From Rhizophagus clarus (lineage: Eukaryota; Glomeromycota; Glomeromycetes; Glomerales; Glomeraceae): a stretch of 64,000 nt of DNA. The notes beneath the pieces were generated by a model, which ran no database searches, was not told where the DNA came from, and worked only from the letters and a program-made list of their open reading frames with translations. Of the stretch, positions 1 through 13,084 are shown one piece after another. Numbering within the stretch: the stretch's first letter is position 1; each line of letters begins with the position of its first letter. The translations under genes were made by a program, and so were the position numbers. The stretch is from assembly GCA_015698045.1 (NCBI GenBank), contig BLAL01000162.1:434001-498000 (forward strand), written 5' to 3'.

Positions 1-202
1 TAGTAATATTATAGGAAAAAAAATTTTTTTTAAATCAAATATTTAGATTATCTGATTAGATTAGCAAGTCATATAACCTTACTTTTATACTGAATAATTC
101 GCTATACTATACCAAATAATTCGTTATAGTGTTAACAAATTTTTTATAATAAAGATCTGATTGATTCAAACACTAACTTTGTTATATCGAGGTGTGACTA
201 TA

Positions 203-359
203 TGGGGTCTTTACAATAGAAAGGTACGAAACTCAAAAAAATTTTTAAATTTACTTTATATGCTAATTATGTTTTTTATACTAAAATAAGTGTAAATTTA
301 ATATTAATTAAGTTTTTATTTTTTTTTGAGTTTCGTACCTTTCTATTGCAAAGACCCCA
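203..359. mobile_element. Tc1/mariner-type MITE, copy 1
   Basis: A 157-bp non-coding element flanked by TA on both sides (201-202 and 360-361). The terminal inverted repeats begin TGGGGTCTTTACAATAGAAA and run for about 33 bp with one mismatch. The interior is AT-rich and has no ORF. A second copy in the opposite orientation lies at 58764-58920, so this is a dispersed family. TA target duplication plus terminal inverted repeats is the signature of the Tc1/mariner superfamily; assignment below that level is not possible here. Confidence 0.85.
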
Positions 360-876
360 TATTATTTATAATAATTTAATTAGCATATTTTTATTTGTCA
401 GTTTAAGTTATATAAATTTTAAAAAAAGAAATTTTTATTTATGAAAAATTTTTATTATATAAGATTATATAAACTTTTAAAAAAGAAAATTTCTTTATCA
501 ATTATTTGATAAAAAAAAGGTTTTTATTAAATAAATCAAAAATAATATTCAAAATTATTTTTATTATTCTAAATAAATTTGTTAAAAAGGCAAAAATACA
601 CTTATTATATTATTTTTAAAGTTCATATATTATAAATTTTTTTATTTATATTTTTTAAAATTATTACAATTATATTTATTTATTTATTTTTAAATATACA
701 TAATTATAAGTATACATTTTAATTTTTTTTTATTTTGTGTAATTTACAATTCAAAAAAAAAAAATTTTATTTTTTCAAAACCGTATATTAGTTATTGCTC
801 ATATAACTCAGAATTTTCTTTATTATAATTGATATAATAAAATTTTTTAGTTGATATAACATTTTCTTCTAATATA
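360..876. other. AT-rich spacer without a gene
   Basis: About 0.5 kb of A/T homopolymer-rich DNA between the MITE and the foldback element. No codon-like stretch was seen in either strand. Confidence 0.6.
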
Positions 877-1221
877 CAGTGGCCATCAAAACAAACGCAC
901 CAAAATTTTTTAAAGTTGTTAATTGTTCTTATTAAATCAGGTTAAATCCAATTAAAATAAAATTTAAAATATAAATAATATATGATATAAACTATTAAAA
1001 AACAGAAAATTCAATATAAATTCATTAATTGGTTTTTTAATTATTTAACATTAAACCAAAAAAACTTGGTACTTTTGTTTTGCTACTTTTTAAAATTTTT
1101 AAAAAATCAAAATTTTTACAAAATTATATTATGATTTTATAATAAAAAATGTAAAATTAATTATTAAATAGCTTAAATTATTGATTAAAATTAAAAAAAA
1201 TTAATACTTTTTAATAATAAA

Positions 1222-1254
<33 letters not shown>

Positions 1255-1538
1255 TTATTTAAACAAGTGAATTTATAATTAAGAGAGTACAAAGTAAACT
1301 AATAAAATAAATTCAATATATTACAAAAGAATGTGAGTATCGATATTCAGTCAAACTATTGTTAATTAAAAATAACTAAACTAAAAAGTAATTGTAAATA
1401 TCTCAATTGAAATCCGAGGATAGCAACTTGACCCTGCAAGATACAAAGTATCACCTTCACCTAAGGCCTCAACTCCTTATTCGTCTACTGTACAACCTTC
1501 ACCTGAAACCTTGAGAATGAACAATGTAAATTGCATGA

Positions 1539-4500
1539 TCAACTCACACAATTAATGTAATAATCAAATATATTAGTAGCGAAGCGTAAGTGAAATAACA
1601 ACTCCTCGCAGGAGTGTTCTTGATTAGAATCGTCAATTAAACGATGATTTGAATATGGTATTAAACCATAAGATCTTTTTTTTAACTGCCTAGTAATACC
1701 CATGTTTTCCTCCCATATTGACAGAGCCTGACATTGAGGGATCCAAATTTGTGTTTTGGTAAACATAATGTGTTGTTCTGAGAGATTATTAAAAAGAGCG
1801 GTAATCTGAGATGATGAAAGGTATTGTTCTAAGAATAAAGATAATTGATATGGAATAAAATTACGAAATAGGTCAATAAAAGTGAACGATTGATGGGACG
1901 AGACCAAGTCCCATATAGGCAAGGATGCAATATCTTGATAGTTGACTGTATGCAAGGACGAGTCATGAATAAATTGTTGAATAAAATGAAAAGTTGATTG
2001 TAAGTGGTGACGTGTCAGTTGAACCACTTCAGGACAAAGCCAGATATGGGTTAAATCCTCTAATAAGTCACCACAAAGTACACAATTAGTGTCATCATAC
2101 AGGTGATAGAAATATTTTTTTGTATGTTCTAAGGTCAGAACCTCATCCATAAATAGTTTAATCTTAAAAGATTTATAAAGCAGTTCTTCAAAGGATGTAG
2201 TATTGTTAGCGAAATTAGAAGAAGATAAAAGTGATAATGTTCTTCTCCAATCAATAGATATATTATGTTGTCTATATTTAGCATTGCGGTTCAAGTTGTA
2301 TAGGGTTTCAAAGTTTTTACAATCTGTGAATGTTTTAAGGAAATGTCTAAGTCTGTGCTCGACTGGAATACCATTCTATACAGGGAATATAGTAAGAAAA
2401 GTGGGAGCCACGGATCTAAAAGATAGATGTTGATATTCTAAGTTATGAGCAGCTTAAACTAAACAATTAATAATGTTGTTACGGTAATTAGTAGAGTGAA
2501 CCTGAACTTTGTTGAGATGTACTCTTAACTGTTTTGTAAGATAATAATGGAAAATATAAGTCCAAATAAGCATCAAAGAAGAAATATTGAAAATGGATCT
2601 AAGGGTCAACCTTCAATCAAATTCAAAGAAATTATTAAACTTTGAAATTACAGATTGTGAGTCGGTATGAATAGTAATATTACAGTTGTCTGGAGAAACA
2701 ATAAGGACTAATAAGATGGCCATTGATTCCGCACGAAAAGCAGAGGGCCAATTAAACAAAGAGGTGGTAAATTGTTCGTATTGCATGTGTTTTTATGTTT
2801 GAATAAATCCTGCAGTCATCGATACCTGCGTAGAGTTTGGATTGATCATGGAACCGTCGGTATAAAATTCCAAATCAGTGAATTTACTTAACCTTTGTTG
2901 AATGAGTAAAAGTTGTTTTGAATGATCAGAGCATTCAAAAGGAAGCGACTCCCATAGTATTTCTGAGAACGAAGGAGAACGAGTTAATGCTGAAACTGAT
3001 AAAACTTCCTGTTCCTTAGTATTGTCTAAAAATGCAGAAGCATTTTTATATGATAGCTGAAGAAAGTTTGAGGAAATTAATTCAGTTAAAATAAATTTTT
3101 TGTCATTAAGGTTGATAGATAAAAAGTGTGCGTTAGGTGAATATTTAGTATTTTGTGTTTTCTGTAAGTAAACAGAAGAACTTATAGTGCTCAAAGCTAA
3201 ACAGGTGTTTTGGCGTAATGATTCATTGTAATCGCAGCCAATACATGGTCGGAGGATAACCTCATGAGCAGTTGAAAGATCTTGAACTACAGTATAATGT
3301 CGAAAAGTAACTGTGTCCGTATTGAAGTTTAGTTGGTTAGGGATGCCAATAAGATACTCGTCAGTAGTTGAATCTTTAGTGAGTATAAAAGTTTGGTATC
3401 TAGAGTGTGCAGAACAGTAATGTTCTGCTTCTTGGGTGATACAGTGAATGTCCAATTCCACTGTATTAGTTGCTGAATCAAAGGTGGTTTTGATTATATC
3501 TATTAATGACTGGTCTTAACGAATGGCAGACAAGGTGTCTGTGTACCAGGTTTGCAGACGATGGTATTGTTCAGGTGAAAATAGCGAGTTGATTTGTTAC
3601 CAAGAAAATACCTGAGTGCGACCATTTAATATTTGATCCAGGAAAAGGATATTAAGGTCCTTTAAGTTCTGGCTGTGTTTCTGATATGATTCTTTGAATA
3701 TGTCTAATATAGGAATCTTGCCTTCTTGAACGAAGGACAAAAAGTTAGCATTATAGTGAAAGGTAATATTATTTCTTTTGCATAAAGCAATAGATTGAAT
3801 TAAGAAATTTGAAGAATAAGATGAGAATATGTAATCAGGAAGATAGTGTAATAGATGATATGACAGCCAATTAACAAATTGAATTTGGGCCAATCGTAAC
3901 AAAGAGATTTTTCCTAGTAAATCAGGGGAGTTAATTTGGATCAAGAAATTTGTAATTTTTGATTGAATATGATTATCTAATAAACTATTGATTCTGAATA
4001 TATGTCTAAATAGAGAGATATTGGGAGAAAACGAAGCAAGATGTAGTTTATATTTAAAAACTTTGAAAATTTTTGCCATAAATTTGTACAAAACAGATTC
4101 TGAAAGAATTTTTGTTTGTGACCAAAATTCAATGTGTGGTATGATGACAGCATTGAATATGTAGGCTAATTGTTTTTCTGTTATGCGTTTATAAGTGAAT
4201 CTTAAAGCAGTATCTGTTATTTCGCTTGATATCTTTTTGATGGAGTTTTTGTAGCTGTTATTCGAATCGAATAACACTCTCAAGATACGGACTGATTCCG
4301 ATTTGTCGATAGGGGTAATGTTAATGTGTGAAGAACCAAATTTGAGTTGTATAGATAAGGGATCAAAATTGCGAAGAGATCGTGGAATGATTGATCGCTT
4401 ATTTTAGACTAGTAAAACGAATTTGTCTTTGTTAACCTGTATATCGTTTAAGGAATAGAATTGATCAGCAAGGCTGAGAATAGATTTAAGGTTAGATTGG

Positions 4501-7083
4501 GACGAAGTAATCTATTATGTGTCGTCCATGAATGCTGTGACTGGGATATTGACAGTAGTTCTAGATGGAGCTTGGCGGATGTCAGGCAAAGTATTTGATG
4601 AAATATTATATCCTAAGCCTGAATTGGCGATTGTTGAAATTAGTGGATCGTAATATATTGTCCATAGAAGAGGAGAAATAACTTCTCCTTGGTCGATTCC
4701 AATGAGAATGTCGTAAGGTTTAGTATTACTGTATGCTGTAATAACTTCATTGGAATGGTTGATAAATAAATTTGTAATGATGTCAATAAATTTTTCAGGT
4801 AATTTAATTCTTCTGAGAGCTTTGGCTAACATGAATACGTTGACTCTGTCATAAGCTTTTCCTAAGTCTTGCGATAGTAGCCATAAATCATTATCATTTT
4901 CTTTAGCGTTCTATAAGATTTTGTTGATGATTCTGATAGGAGCAAATGTAGAATTACCCGGTAAAGCAGCAAACTGCATTTGGTTAAGAACGTTGTGATT
5001 TTTAATGATGTTGCTTAGTCTATGATTAAGTATCTTGATAAAAAGTTTTCTCAGACATTCTAACAACGTAATTGGTCTAGAGTTTGTAAGGTCTGAGAAA
5101 TAAGGTTTTGGTTTTGCAATCGGGTAAATAACAGCCTTTTTCCATTGGCGAGGAATATCTGCCAATTTAATACATATGAGAAAAAAGGATAAGAGAATTG
5201 TTGTTGCAGTTTGGCCAAAGTGTTTAATCATTTCATTAGAGATGCCAGACGGACCTGATGCTTTTTGATTGGGTAGGAATCTAATATATTGCAATAATTC
5301 TTCTAATGTAGGAAGCGTTAATAAATTATCGTATATATCTTCAGTAATGGAGGATTTTGGTTCATATATTTCAGACCAAAATGGGTCTGTAATAGTTTTG
5401 TCTTTGTTAACAGCCCCGCTACTGTTTGAAAGTGAAGGTTAGTTTCTCGTTTGACGTCCTCTTCTTCAACATATAATATGTCATTGCCATTGGAAGAAGA
5501 GGATTTGTACACGTTGTGTATACTGATGTGTTTGACGTCTTTGTCTGTGATTGATCTAATCATTGCTTTTTTGTTGTCTGTGTAATTAAGGCATCTTTCT
5601 TGAATAAAAAACTGTATTTGTTCACATGTATAATCAGCGTGTTTTTCGGCTATGATACAATCCAGTTCTAAAGAAATCTTGTTGAGAATAGACTGAAAGG
5701 ATTTGTTGTGAGAATTGAAATTAGTTAGGTAATTTTTTGAGACAGACAATTCGTGTCTCTTTATAATATTCAATAAGGTATCTAATAGTGAAAGATTTTT
5801 CTTATTCTTGTGTTTATGGCTGGATCGTTGGCTGATTGTTTTTTCAACTAAGTGAACTTTATGGCTGATTTGCAGACGCCTTTTATTGACGTTTAAAATT
5901 AAAGTTTTAATTGTTTTAGCATCATGTGCTAAGGAGGAGTTTCTGATGGTGTATTGGTTGTTACGTTTTGTTACTGAAATTTGTTTGTTCTTGATATGTT
6001 TATGGGCAGATTCCATGATGATATTTTGAAAAATTGCCCAATAGTAGGATAGTTGTGAGGAATTTTTGATGTGATTGATTCTGGTCGTGTTGATAGGAGA
6101 CTGATCCAATGCATTGTCTAGATCGTCAGTGAAATGAGACCATAGGAATTGGTTCTAGTCAGAATTTTCTGTGCTAGAAGACAACATATCTTCGTACAAG
6201 AATTTTGTTCTAGTGATACGTTTTCTTCGGTGTGTTATTTCAGAGGTAATTTTGATTAGGTTATGTGTGCTAAAAATACAGCTAACTAATAGACGGGGGT
6301 CTGTTTTTATTATTGGTCGAATGTCAAAGACAGCACTGTTTAGGAGATATCTAAGTAAATCTACGCTACACCAAATATAGTCCAGTTTAGATTTCGTAGC
6401 GTTATGATGATGTGGGTAGAATGTAAATATATCGTCATCGTTAATAGCAATAGTAGGAACTTCGATCAGGTGCTGGGATTTAAAGTAATCGAAGATATCA
6501 TGTCTCCAATGTTGCTAATGAAGGACATTATAATGGACCCAATTGATGTTAAAATCGCCCATTACAATTAATTATTTATCTTGGGTTAATGCAGAGTCTA
6601 TCCATTTTTGCATTTGAGTATATAGTTGTAGTACTTCTGATTTTTCTGAATCTTGTACATTAATGTACGTGTTGATTAATCTGATCTTTTCTGCTTTAAA
6701 GTATAAATCTATATATATTAGACGGCCTTTGAATGTTGCAGAAAATTGAACATATTTATTATATTTGTCTTGTACTAAGATTCTAACACCAGAGCCCTTT
6801 TGTTGTCCTCCACCCCAAAGTAGGATATGACACGATCTTTAAATTCATTTTTGACAGCTTTAGCAATTGTTAGAAAAATGTCAATTTCAGTGACACCTAA
6901 TATATGAATGTTGTGATCAGTTATAAATTCAACTGTTTGGTATATATCAGACTGCTTCCATTTGTTAACGTTTAGTGTAGCAACTACAAAGTTGCTATTT
7001 AGGGAATTATAGTAATCGAGGTTTGGGGAAGTGTTGGATGAATTATTTGAAAAGTGAGGTTGGTTTATTGAGTATACCATCAT
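1539..7083 (-). pseudogene. LINE ORF2: APE endonuclease, reverse transcriptase, RNase H
   Basis: Starts at the Met at 7083. The endonuclease comes first, with ATLNVNKW near 6965, GDFNINW near 6550 and a LDYIW box near 6380. Reverse transcriptase follows (about 5290-4300), with KASGPSGI near 5250, a DLGKAYDRV-like box near 4870 and the catalytic FMDD box near 4530. RNase H carries FYTDGS near 2860 and HTDSQS near 2660. The C terminus has a CxxC...H...C motif near 2090-2040. The frame from about 5400 down to 1539 is one frame interrupted only by stops, several of which sit where Gln is expected (TAA or TAG for CAA or CAG). Two frameshifts are visible, near 6818 and near 5418 at a G run. It cannot make a full protein. 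Confidence 0.88.
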
Positions 7084-7115
7084 TAAAAATGATTTGGGAG
7101 AAGGTAACTAAATGA

Positions 7116-9293
7116 TTATTGGTCGATGATGTCATCATCATCGCCTTCATAATCAGTTTCTCCATATTCTCCTTCTAATTCGACAGTTTCATATTGAGTG
7201 TGGTCGTCAGTAATGAATGCATTGAAAAAGTTATTAAGCATGGTGTTGATTGTTCCACCTATTGAGTCCAATTTGGATTTGAGGTTCTGATATTTGAGGA
7301 TAAGGTTGTTGAATTGTTCTTCTTCTGATGATGATGATGAGTCGTCACTATCTTTTTGGACTCATTTACCATCAGCAGTCTTTTTCGCAGAAGAAGGCTT
7401 TTTGTTTTCCATTTTATCTAAGAAGCGATTTGTTTTTTGATCTTTAAATTCCTGGATCTCGTTACTAAACAATGATACTTGGTTTTTAATTTGGGACATT
7501 TCTTTGGAAATTTGATCTTTAATGTCAAGCATAGTTGCGTTCAAAAGTTCTTGAAGATATTTTTTGTGACGAGAACCTAATGAAGGTTCTGTTTTGGTCA
7601 AAATAGTCTCTTGGGATTTGTTTTTATGCTGATTATTACGTGCATCTTGCAGAGCTTTTGAGTTTACATTCTGGTTGAAACGTTTACGGTTGTTGATGTT
7701 TTTGTTACTATTGGTATTAGATTTGGCGACTTGAGCATACAACCGTGTATTGTTTTTGATTTCTTTACTTTAGCTTTTCAGGCGTTAGCAACGCTAAGTT
7801 GGCTTGAGTTGTATTTTTTATTTTTATTAGGGCACCCGACGTATATATGGTCTGGAAAGCCGCATTTGTTACACATTTTTAGTTTTTGTGTAAGATCGGA
7901 TAGGTATAAGGTACAGTTCTTGATTTGACCTTTTGTATATTTGAATAATTTTTATTTAGCTATGTCTTTATGTTCCTGATCAGGAAACTGAATATATGCA
8001 TAGGTCATCAGCTTGTACGTATTAGGGTGTCTAGGAATGAAGCATGTTCTTCCATTGAGTTGTTTGATAATTTTGGTTAGGTCTGATGCGTTGGTGCCAA
8101 AAGGAAGACCAGATAAACGCAGACCAAATGCTTTACGTTCTTCACGTTTCTCTTCAGATAATAAGCATGGTATAACCCTGACTGAATATGTACCAATCAG
8201 ATGAGACCATTTGTAATAGAAGCGATCTACTACATCTTTGGCAGTATAGATAATAAAAGCCTGCTAGTATTAACCACTGGGAGAGGTATTGATTTTTTCT
8301 ATTTCGCCAAGAATAGAAAACGTGTTGCAAATGACATTTTAGAGGAATATCGATGACTTGAATGATGCGACTTTTCTTGTCCTCTTTTCGTTCTGGGGTA
8401 AGCACAGTTGGTTCTTTATGCTTGGTTGAGAATAAAAATTCTTTGTAATCGATCGTTTCATTTTCTGATTCATCAGTTGTAACAATCTTTTATCTGTAGG
8501 TAGCATTAAGGGTTTTAGTGAAGTCATCCTTTGAACTGAAGGTAATTATGATCACGTTTTCCAGTTTTCCAGTATTGTTATTTTTCTTTCTTCCTGGAAG
8601 GGTAGAGACAAAACTGTCATACTGGTGAAAATGTAAGGCAGCCTCGTGGGCTTTATCTTTTTTGTTTGTTTGAGAAAAATTAGATTGAGGCGTAAACATT
8701 TGATAGGTGTTCACGATTACTATTTCTATATCAGGGTTTTCAAATTAGTGATTGGGGTTAATCTCTGGCTGATCAACTTGCATCTAGGTGTTATCTTGCT
8801 GATTAATCACACCCGTTTGGATACCCGATTTGGAAGGTGATTCTGTTGTATGAGTTTCATTGAAATTGACCTCAATTGGTTGAAACACCATATTATGTAG
8901 TTTCTTGCGGTCACGTGATCTAAGGTCACTACGTTTAGCAATGTTCGAAGCATTGGTCATGGTAAAAGGTTGCTTAGTGTTATTGCCGTAAGTGTCATTA
9001 ATAATATTTTTATCGACTTCCAAGATAATTTGAACTTTGGGATCGATAATACTTTTACTCATATTTTGTTTGACTAGTTCTTTCTTTACACTAACGTCAG
9101 GTAGTGGAGAGTTCAGTCTCATTGACGGACTAGAAGTAGGAGCTACAAAGACTTCATTATTATCTTGTTTGCTGTTGTTGTTATTGTTAAAAGCGTTTTT
9201 TCCCTTGTTGTTGTTATTGTTGTTATTAGAAGAACGTTGCTTTTGAGGTTTTTCTTGTTGTTGTTGTTTGGCATTGTCAAAATTGAATTACTG
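7116..9293 (-). pseudogene. LINE ORF1-like protein with RRM and zinc knuckle
   Basis: Reading on the minus strand, a Gln/Asn-rich head (about 9293-9150) precedes a linker. An RRM-like fold then follows near 8130-7960, with an RNP2-like LSGLPF and an RNP1-like YAYIQF. One CX2CX4HX4C zinc knuckle (CNKCGFPDHIYVGC) lies near 7880-7830, followed by a coiled coil (7560-7420) and an acidic tail to the stop at 7116. It would bind the LINE RNA. There are several in-frame stops (for example at about 8781, 8720 and 8487) and frameshifts around 8318 and 7950. ORF2 starts 33 bp further on. Confidence 0.75.
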
Positions 9294-10082
9294 TGGATAT
9301 CTTATTAATTTATTTATTTAATAAATATAGTTATAAATTATTATAAAACATATAAAATTTACAATTTTTTAGTATAAGGTTTTTTTTGAATAAAATTGGA
9401 TCAAAGATTTTTATAATAAAATAATACTAAATTTTAGATTCTCTTAGTTAAAGAGAATATGCGAAAAAAAACTGCATTTACAACAAGATATTCACTATAT
9501 GTAAAATAAAAATCATTACTATTTTTTAACTAATGATTTCTTACTAACTAGAGGTTTGTTGTAAATGCAGTTTTTTTTCGCATATTCTCTTTAACTAAGA
9601 GAATCTAAAATTTAGTATTATTTTATTATAAAAATCTTTGATTTAATTTTATTCAAAAAAAACCTTATACTAAAAAATTGTAAATTTTATGTTTTATAAT
9701 AATTTTTAACTATATTTATTAAATAAATAAATTAATTTATTATTAAAGAGTATTAATTTTTTTTAATTTTAATCAATAATTTAAGCTATTTAATAATTAA
9801 TTTTACATTTTTTATTATAAAATCATAATACAATTTTGTAAAAATTTTGATTTTTTAAAAATTTTAAAAAGTAGCAAAACAAAAGTACCAAGTTTTTTTG
9901 GTTTAATGTTAAATAATTAAAAAACCAATTAATGAATTTATATTAAATTTTCTGTTTTTTAATAGTTTATATCATATATTATTTATATTTTAAATTTTAT
10001 TTTAATTGGATTTAAACTGATTTAATAAGAACAATTAATAACTTTAAAAAATTTTGGTGCATTTGTTTTGATGCCCACTGTA

Positions 10083-11040
10083 TAATATATTTGTAAAATA
10101 CAAAATCAATTAAAATTTATTTAATTGGCTAAATTAATAATTTTAAATTAATAATTCTAGCTAAAAATTTTTTAATTTTGACTAAAATTATAATTCTAAC
10201 TTAAAATTAGTTAAAGTTAAAAATTTCAGATAAAGTAAAATCATATTTATATAAAATAATCTTTAAATTAAATATAAAATATATAACTTCTTATCAAACT
10301 TTAAGTATTTATTAAAATATTTTTTCAAATACTTTTTATTTTTTAAATTAAATTTACTAAAAGTTAATGTATTTTTTATATTAAAAATAAAAAAAAAATA
10401 ATGTAAAAATTTAAAATTTGCCAAAGATAATGAATAATATAAGACTTTATATTAAAATAAAAAATATTTTACATTATTATATAATAATAAAAAAATAAAA
10501 ATATATAAATTTAAATAAATTTCAAATACAATTTAAATTTATTAAAAAAAAATTCTTTTTTTTTTATTTTATTTGTATAATTGTATTGTAAAATTTTAAT
10601 TATTCTTTATAGTTTTAATGATTAAATAAACTATTTATTAATTTGAAGAATAATTAAATATTAAAAAATTTTTTTTTACAATTAAATTACTAGAATTCTA
10701 ATATTGAAATATAATTAAACAAAAATAAATAAATTAAAAATAATAAATATCTTATAAGTTTATTTAATTAAAAATAAATTCACTGTCTAAAAATAAGTAT
10801 AATAATGTTATGTTATTTTTATTTTCTATAATAAATAAAATTTTATTATTATTTTATATTGAAAACCAAAAAAATTTTGTAATAACTAAAAATCCTGTTA
10901 AATAACTGGCCTTATTATCTTAATAAAAGTTATTTATTTCATAAAATTATAATTAAAAATAATATAGAGTTTTACTAACTTGCCCCTCCAGTTAAATCAC
11001 TCAGGTTAAATCATCCTTATAAAAATTTTATAATATTTTA
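10083..11040. other. AT-rich spacer
   Basis: Almost pure A/T with homopolymer runs. No gene or clear repeat was seen. Confidence 0.6.
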
Positions 11041-12009
11041 TATTAATTTTTATTGGCTAATTTTATTTTTCACAAAAGTAAAAAAAAAAATAAAATAAAA
11101 TTTATTTATAAGTTAAAGCTAAATAAAATTATACATTTGTATATTAAAAAATCATTTATTTTATTTAATTATTACAGGATAGAAAAAAATAGATTGAAAC
11201 AAATACAAAATAAAATAATTGAAAAAGAAATTAAATACCAAATTGAAATAAAACTGATGATAAAAATATAAAGACAAACTAAAACCAAAGAAAATTGAAA
11301 TAAACCAAAGCCTGAAAATAAAGAGATCAAACAATATCACAAAGTATAAAAAAACAAAATTAAGAAAATTCAACTAAAATAAACCCAACCAAAAAGAAAA
11401 GAAAATCCAACTATAATCCAGAAAAAAACTCAAAGAGAACCTGACTGAAATACAAGAATTCCAAGTAAATAGAACTCCAAGAAAAAATGCAAAAGAAAAA
11501 ACCCAGATAAAATCCAAGAAAATGTAAAAAATAAACCAAAAACAGAAAAAAAAAATGCAAAAAAATCCCACTAGAAAGAAATCCAAAAAGCTCCAAAAGA
11601 AATACAAGTATAAATCTGAAAAGAAGTCCAAGAGACTAAAAAGAAACCCAAGTAAAATTCCAGGAAAAAATCTAATCAAAGAAAAAAAAAAGAATTGATT
11701 AGTTGTTGTAAAGAAAATAGATTTTTGAAATTCTGAAAAATCTGAAACTTACTATTTATTAAAGTATTAAAGAACCTACAAAAAAAAGAAGAAAATAATT
11801 AATCAGCAAGAAATAAAAAAAATCTAAGAACATACTGTATTAAAGGCCAAAGTTCAAAACATTAAAGTGAAGAAAGAGTAAAAGAAAAAATAAAAGACTA
11901 AAAATGCTACGATAAACAAATAAATAATTTGTGAATATTATGTAAATTTTTTTAAATAAAAAAAATTATCAGATTAAATCATCCTAGTTAAATCACATCA
12001 GGTTAAAAT
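10990..12009. repeat. Adenine-rich, strand-asymmetric block between short direct repeats
   Basis: From about 11050 to 11930 the plus strand is A-rich and almost free of T, with many degenerate copies of words such as AATCCAAGAAAA and AAACCAAA. This makes long Phe/Leu/Trp-rich open frames on the minus strand that look compositional rather than coding. A direct repeat (AGTTAAATCAC followed by CAGGTTAAA, with small gaps) lies at about 10991-11015 and 11984-12008 and may bound the block. Confidence 0.5.
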
Positions 12010-12026
12010 TAATCTTATATAATCTA

Positions 12027-12718
12027 GGGGATAGATAAATAACAGGGAGGAAGGCTAACCCAGGATTACACAAATTAGTGATCATAAGATCGAACTGAAG
12101 CCATATGTAAAATTATAAGAAATCATATTGAAATATAATACTACTCCATATTTAAAGTGAAAGATTGCTAATAATTGATTTTAATTATAATAAAAAATTT
12201 TTTCTGCCATAATGGCAAAATCTGAAACTATATAAATATGCGATTTTTTTCAAAATATCATTTCTATATTCTCTAAAATATACAATCAAGCTTTTAAAAT
12301 ACCTCAAAGCCATAGAAAATTTTATTACACATTTGAAAATATTACATAATAAACAAAGAAACACTATTTTTGAATGTTTTAAATAAAAATATTTATAACT
12401 TTATATTGGAATTTCTAAAGAAAAACAAGATTAATTCTAACTTTTTATTACTAAAGAGTAAAAACTTATAAAAATTGATAAATAAATAACCAGTGATCCA
12501 ATTTAAGTAGAAACACTTCGCTTATATAGAGTTAATATGAATAAACTTAACTTTTGAAATTGGCTACGTTTCTTTAAATATGTATCAAAAAAAATAAAAT
12601 TTTGTACAATTTTAATATAGGATTTCGCTTGTATAATTAATTTAATAAGACTTCAGTTCAGGTAGTTATTAATAAGCCTGTATAACTCTGAGTTGGCCTC
12701 CATTATTTATCTATCCCC
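12027..12718. mobile_element. MITE with GGGGATAGATAAATAA ends
   Basis: The left end reads CTAGGGGATAGATAAATAA (12024-12042) and the right end is its exact inverse (12703-12721). If TA is the target duplication (12025-12026 and 12719-12720), the element is 692 bp. No coding frame was seen inside. A related word pair (GAACTGAAG near the left end, CTTCAGTTC near the right) extends the inverted repeat in patches. Confidence 0.7.
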
Positions 12719-13084
12719 TAGATATAATAATATATTTATTGATAATTAAATATTTTTATTTAGAATTTTATTTTATGTAAAAAAAATTTCTTTTTATTAA
12801 AAAACCAGTTTTTTTTATATTTATATGAAAATTAATTAAAAAACTAATCTTATAACTATACTTCTCAGCATAATTAAATATCAATTACTGTAATATTATG
12901 ACACAATGCCAAATTGCATATTGATATAACGTAATTAATTTATACTGATGTAATCAATTTTTACTGACACATTAATTTGTACTAACACAATCAATATTAT
13001 ATTAACGTAATTAATTATAGTTGAAATATTATAATATTATTTTATTATAATAAGTTTATTTTTATTGTAATAAAATAATGAAGA

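Larger units (their letters stand above)
1238..9304 (-). mobile_element. Non-LTR retrotransposon (LINE), 8.07 kb, decayed
   Basis: Lies on the minus strand inside the foldback element. The same 16 bases, TTAATTTATTTATTTA, occur at 1222-1237 and 9305-9320 as the target-site duplication. The 3' end has a poly(A) tail, seen on the plus strand as a run of about 19 T from 1238. It encodes an ORF1-like protein (RRM plus CCHC knuckle) and an ORF2 with APE-type endonuclease, reverse transcriptase, RNase H and a C-terminal Cys/His motif. RNase H after RT fits the I/Tad/R1-like LINE groups; the exact clade needs a tree. The 5' end has no start codon before the duplication, so it may be slightly 5'-truncated. 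Confidence 0.9.
877..10080. mobile_element. Foldback Tc1/mariner-like element, split by a LINE
   Basis: The ends read CAGTGGCCATCAAAACAAAC at the left and the inverse (GATGCCCACTG) at the right, with TA at 875-876 and 10081-10082. The left arm is 877-1221 plus 9305-9486 once the LINE is removed. The right arm is 9556-10080, with a loop of about 69 bp (9487-9555). The arms match almost throughout, so the original ~1.1-kb element was a near-complete palindrome of ~525-bp arms. It has no coding capacity of its own. CAGT ends and TA duplication point to Tc1/mariner; the long arms resemble foldback elements. Confidence 0.85.

Noticed and set aside
11374..11679. Long Phe/Leu/Trp-rich minus-strand ORF
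   Set aside because: It mirrors the A-rich, T-poor plus strand. Overlapping frames are equally open and there are no splice signals or domains.
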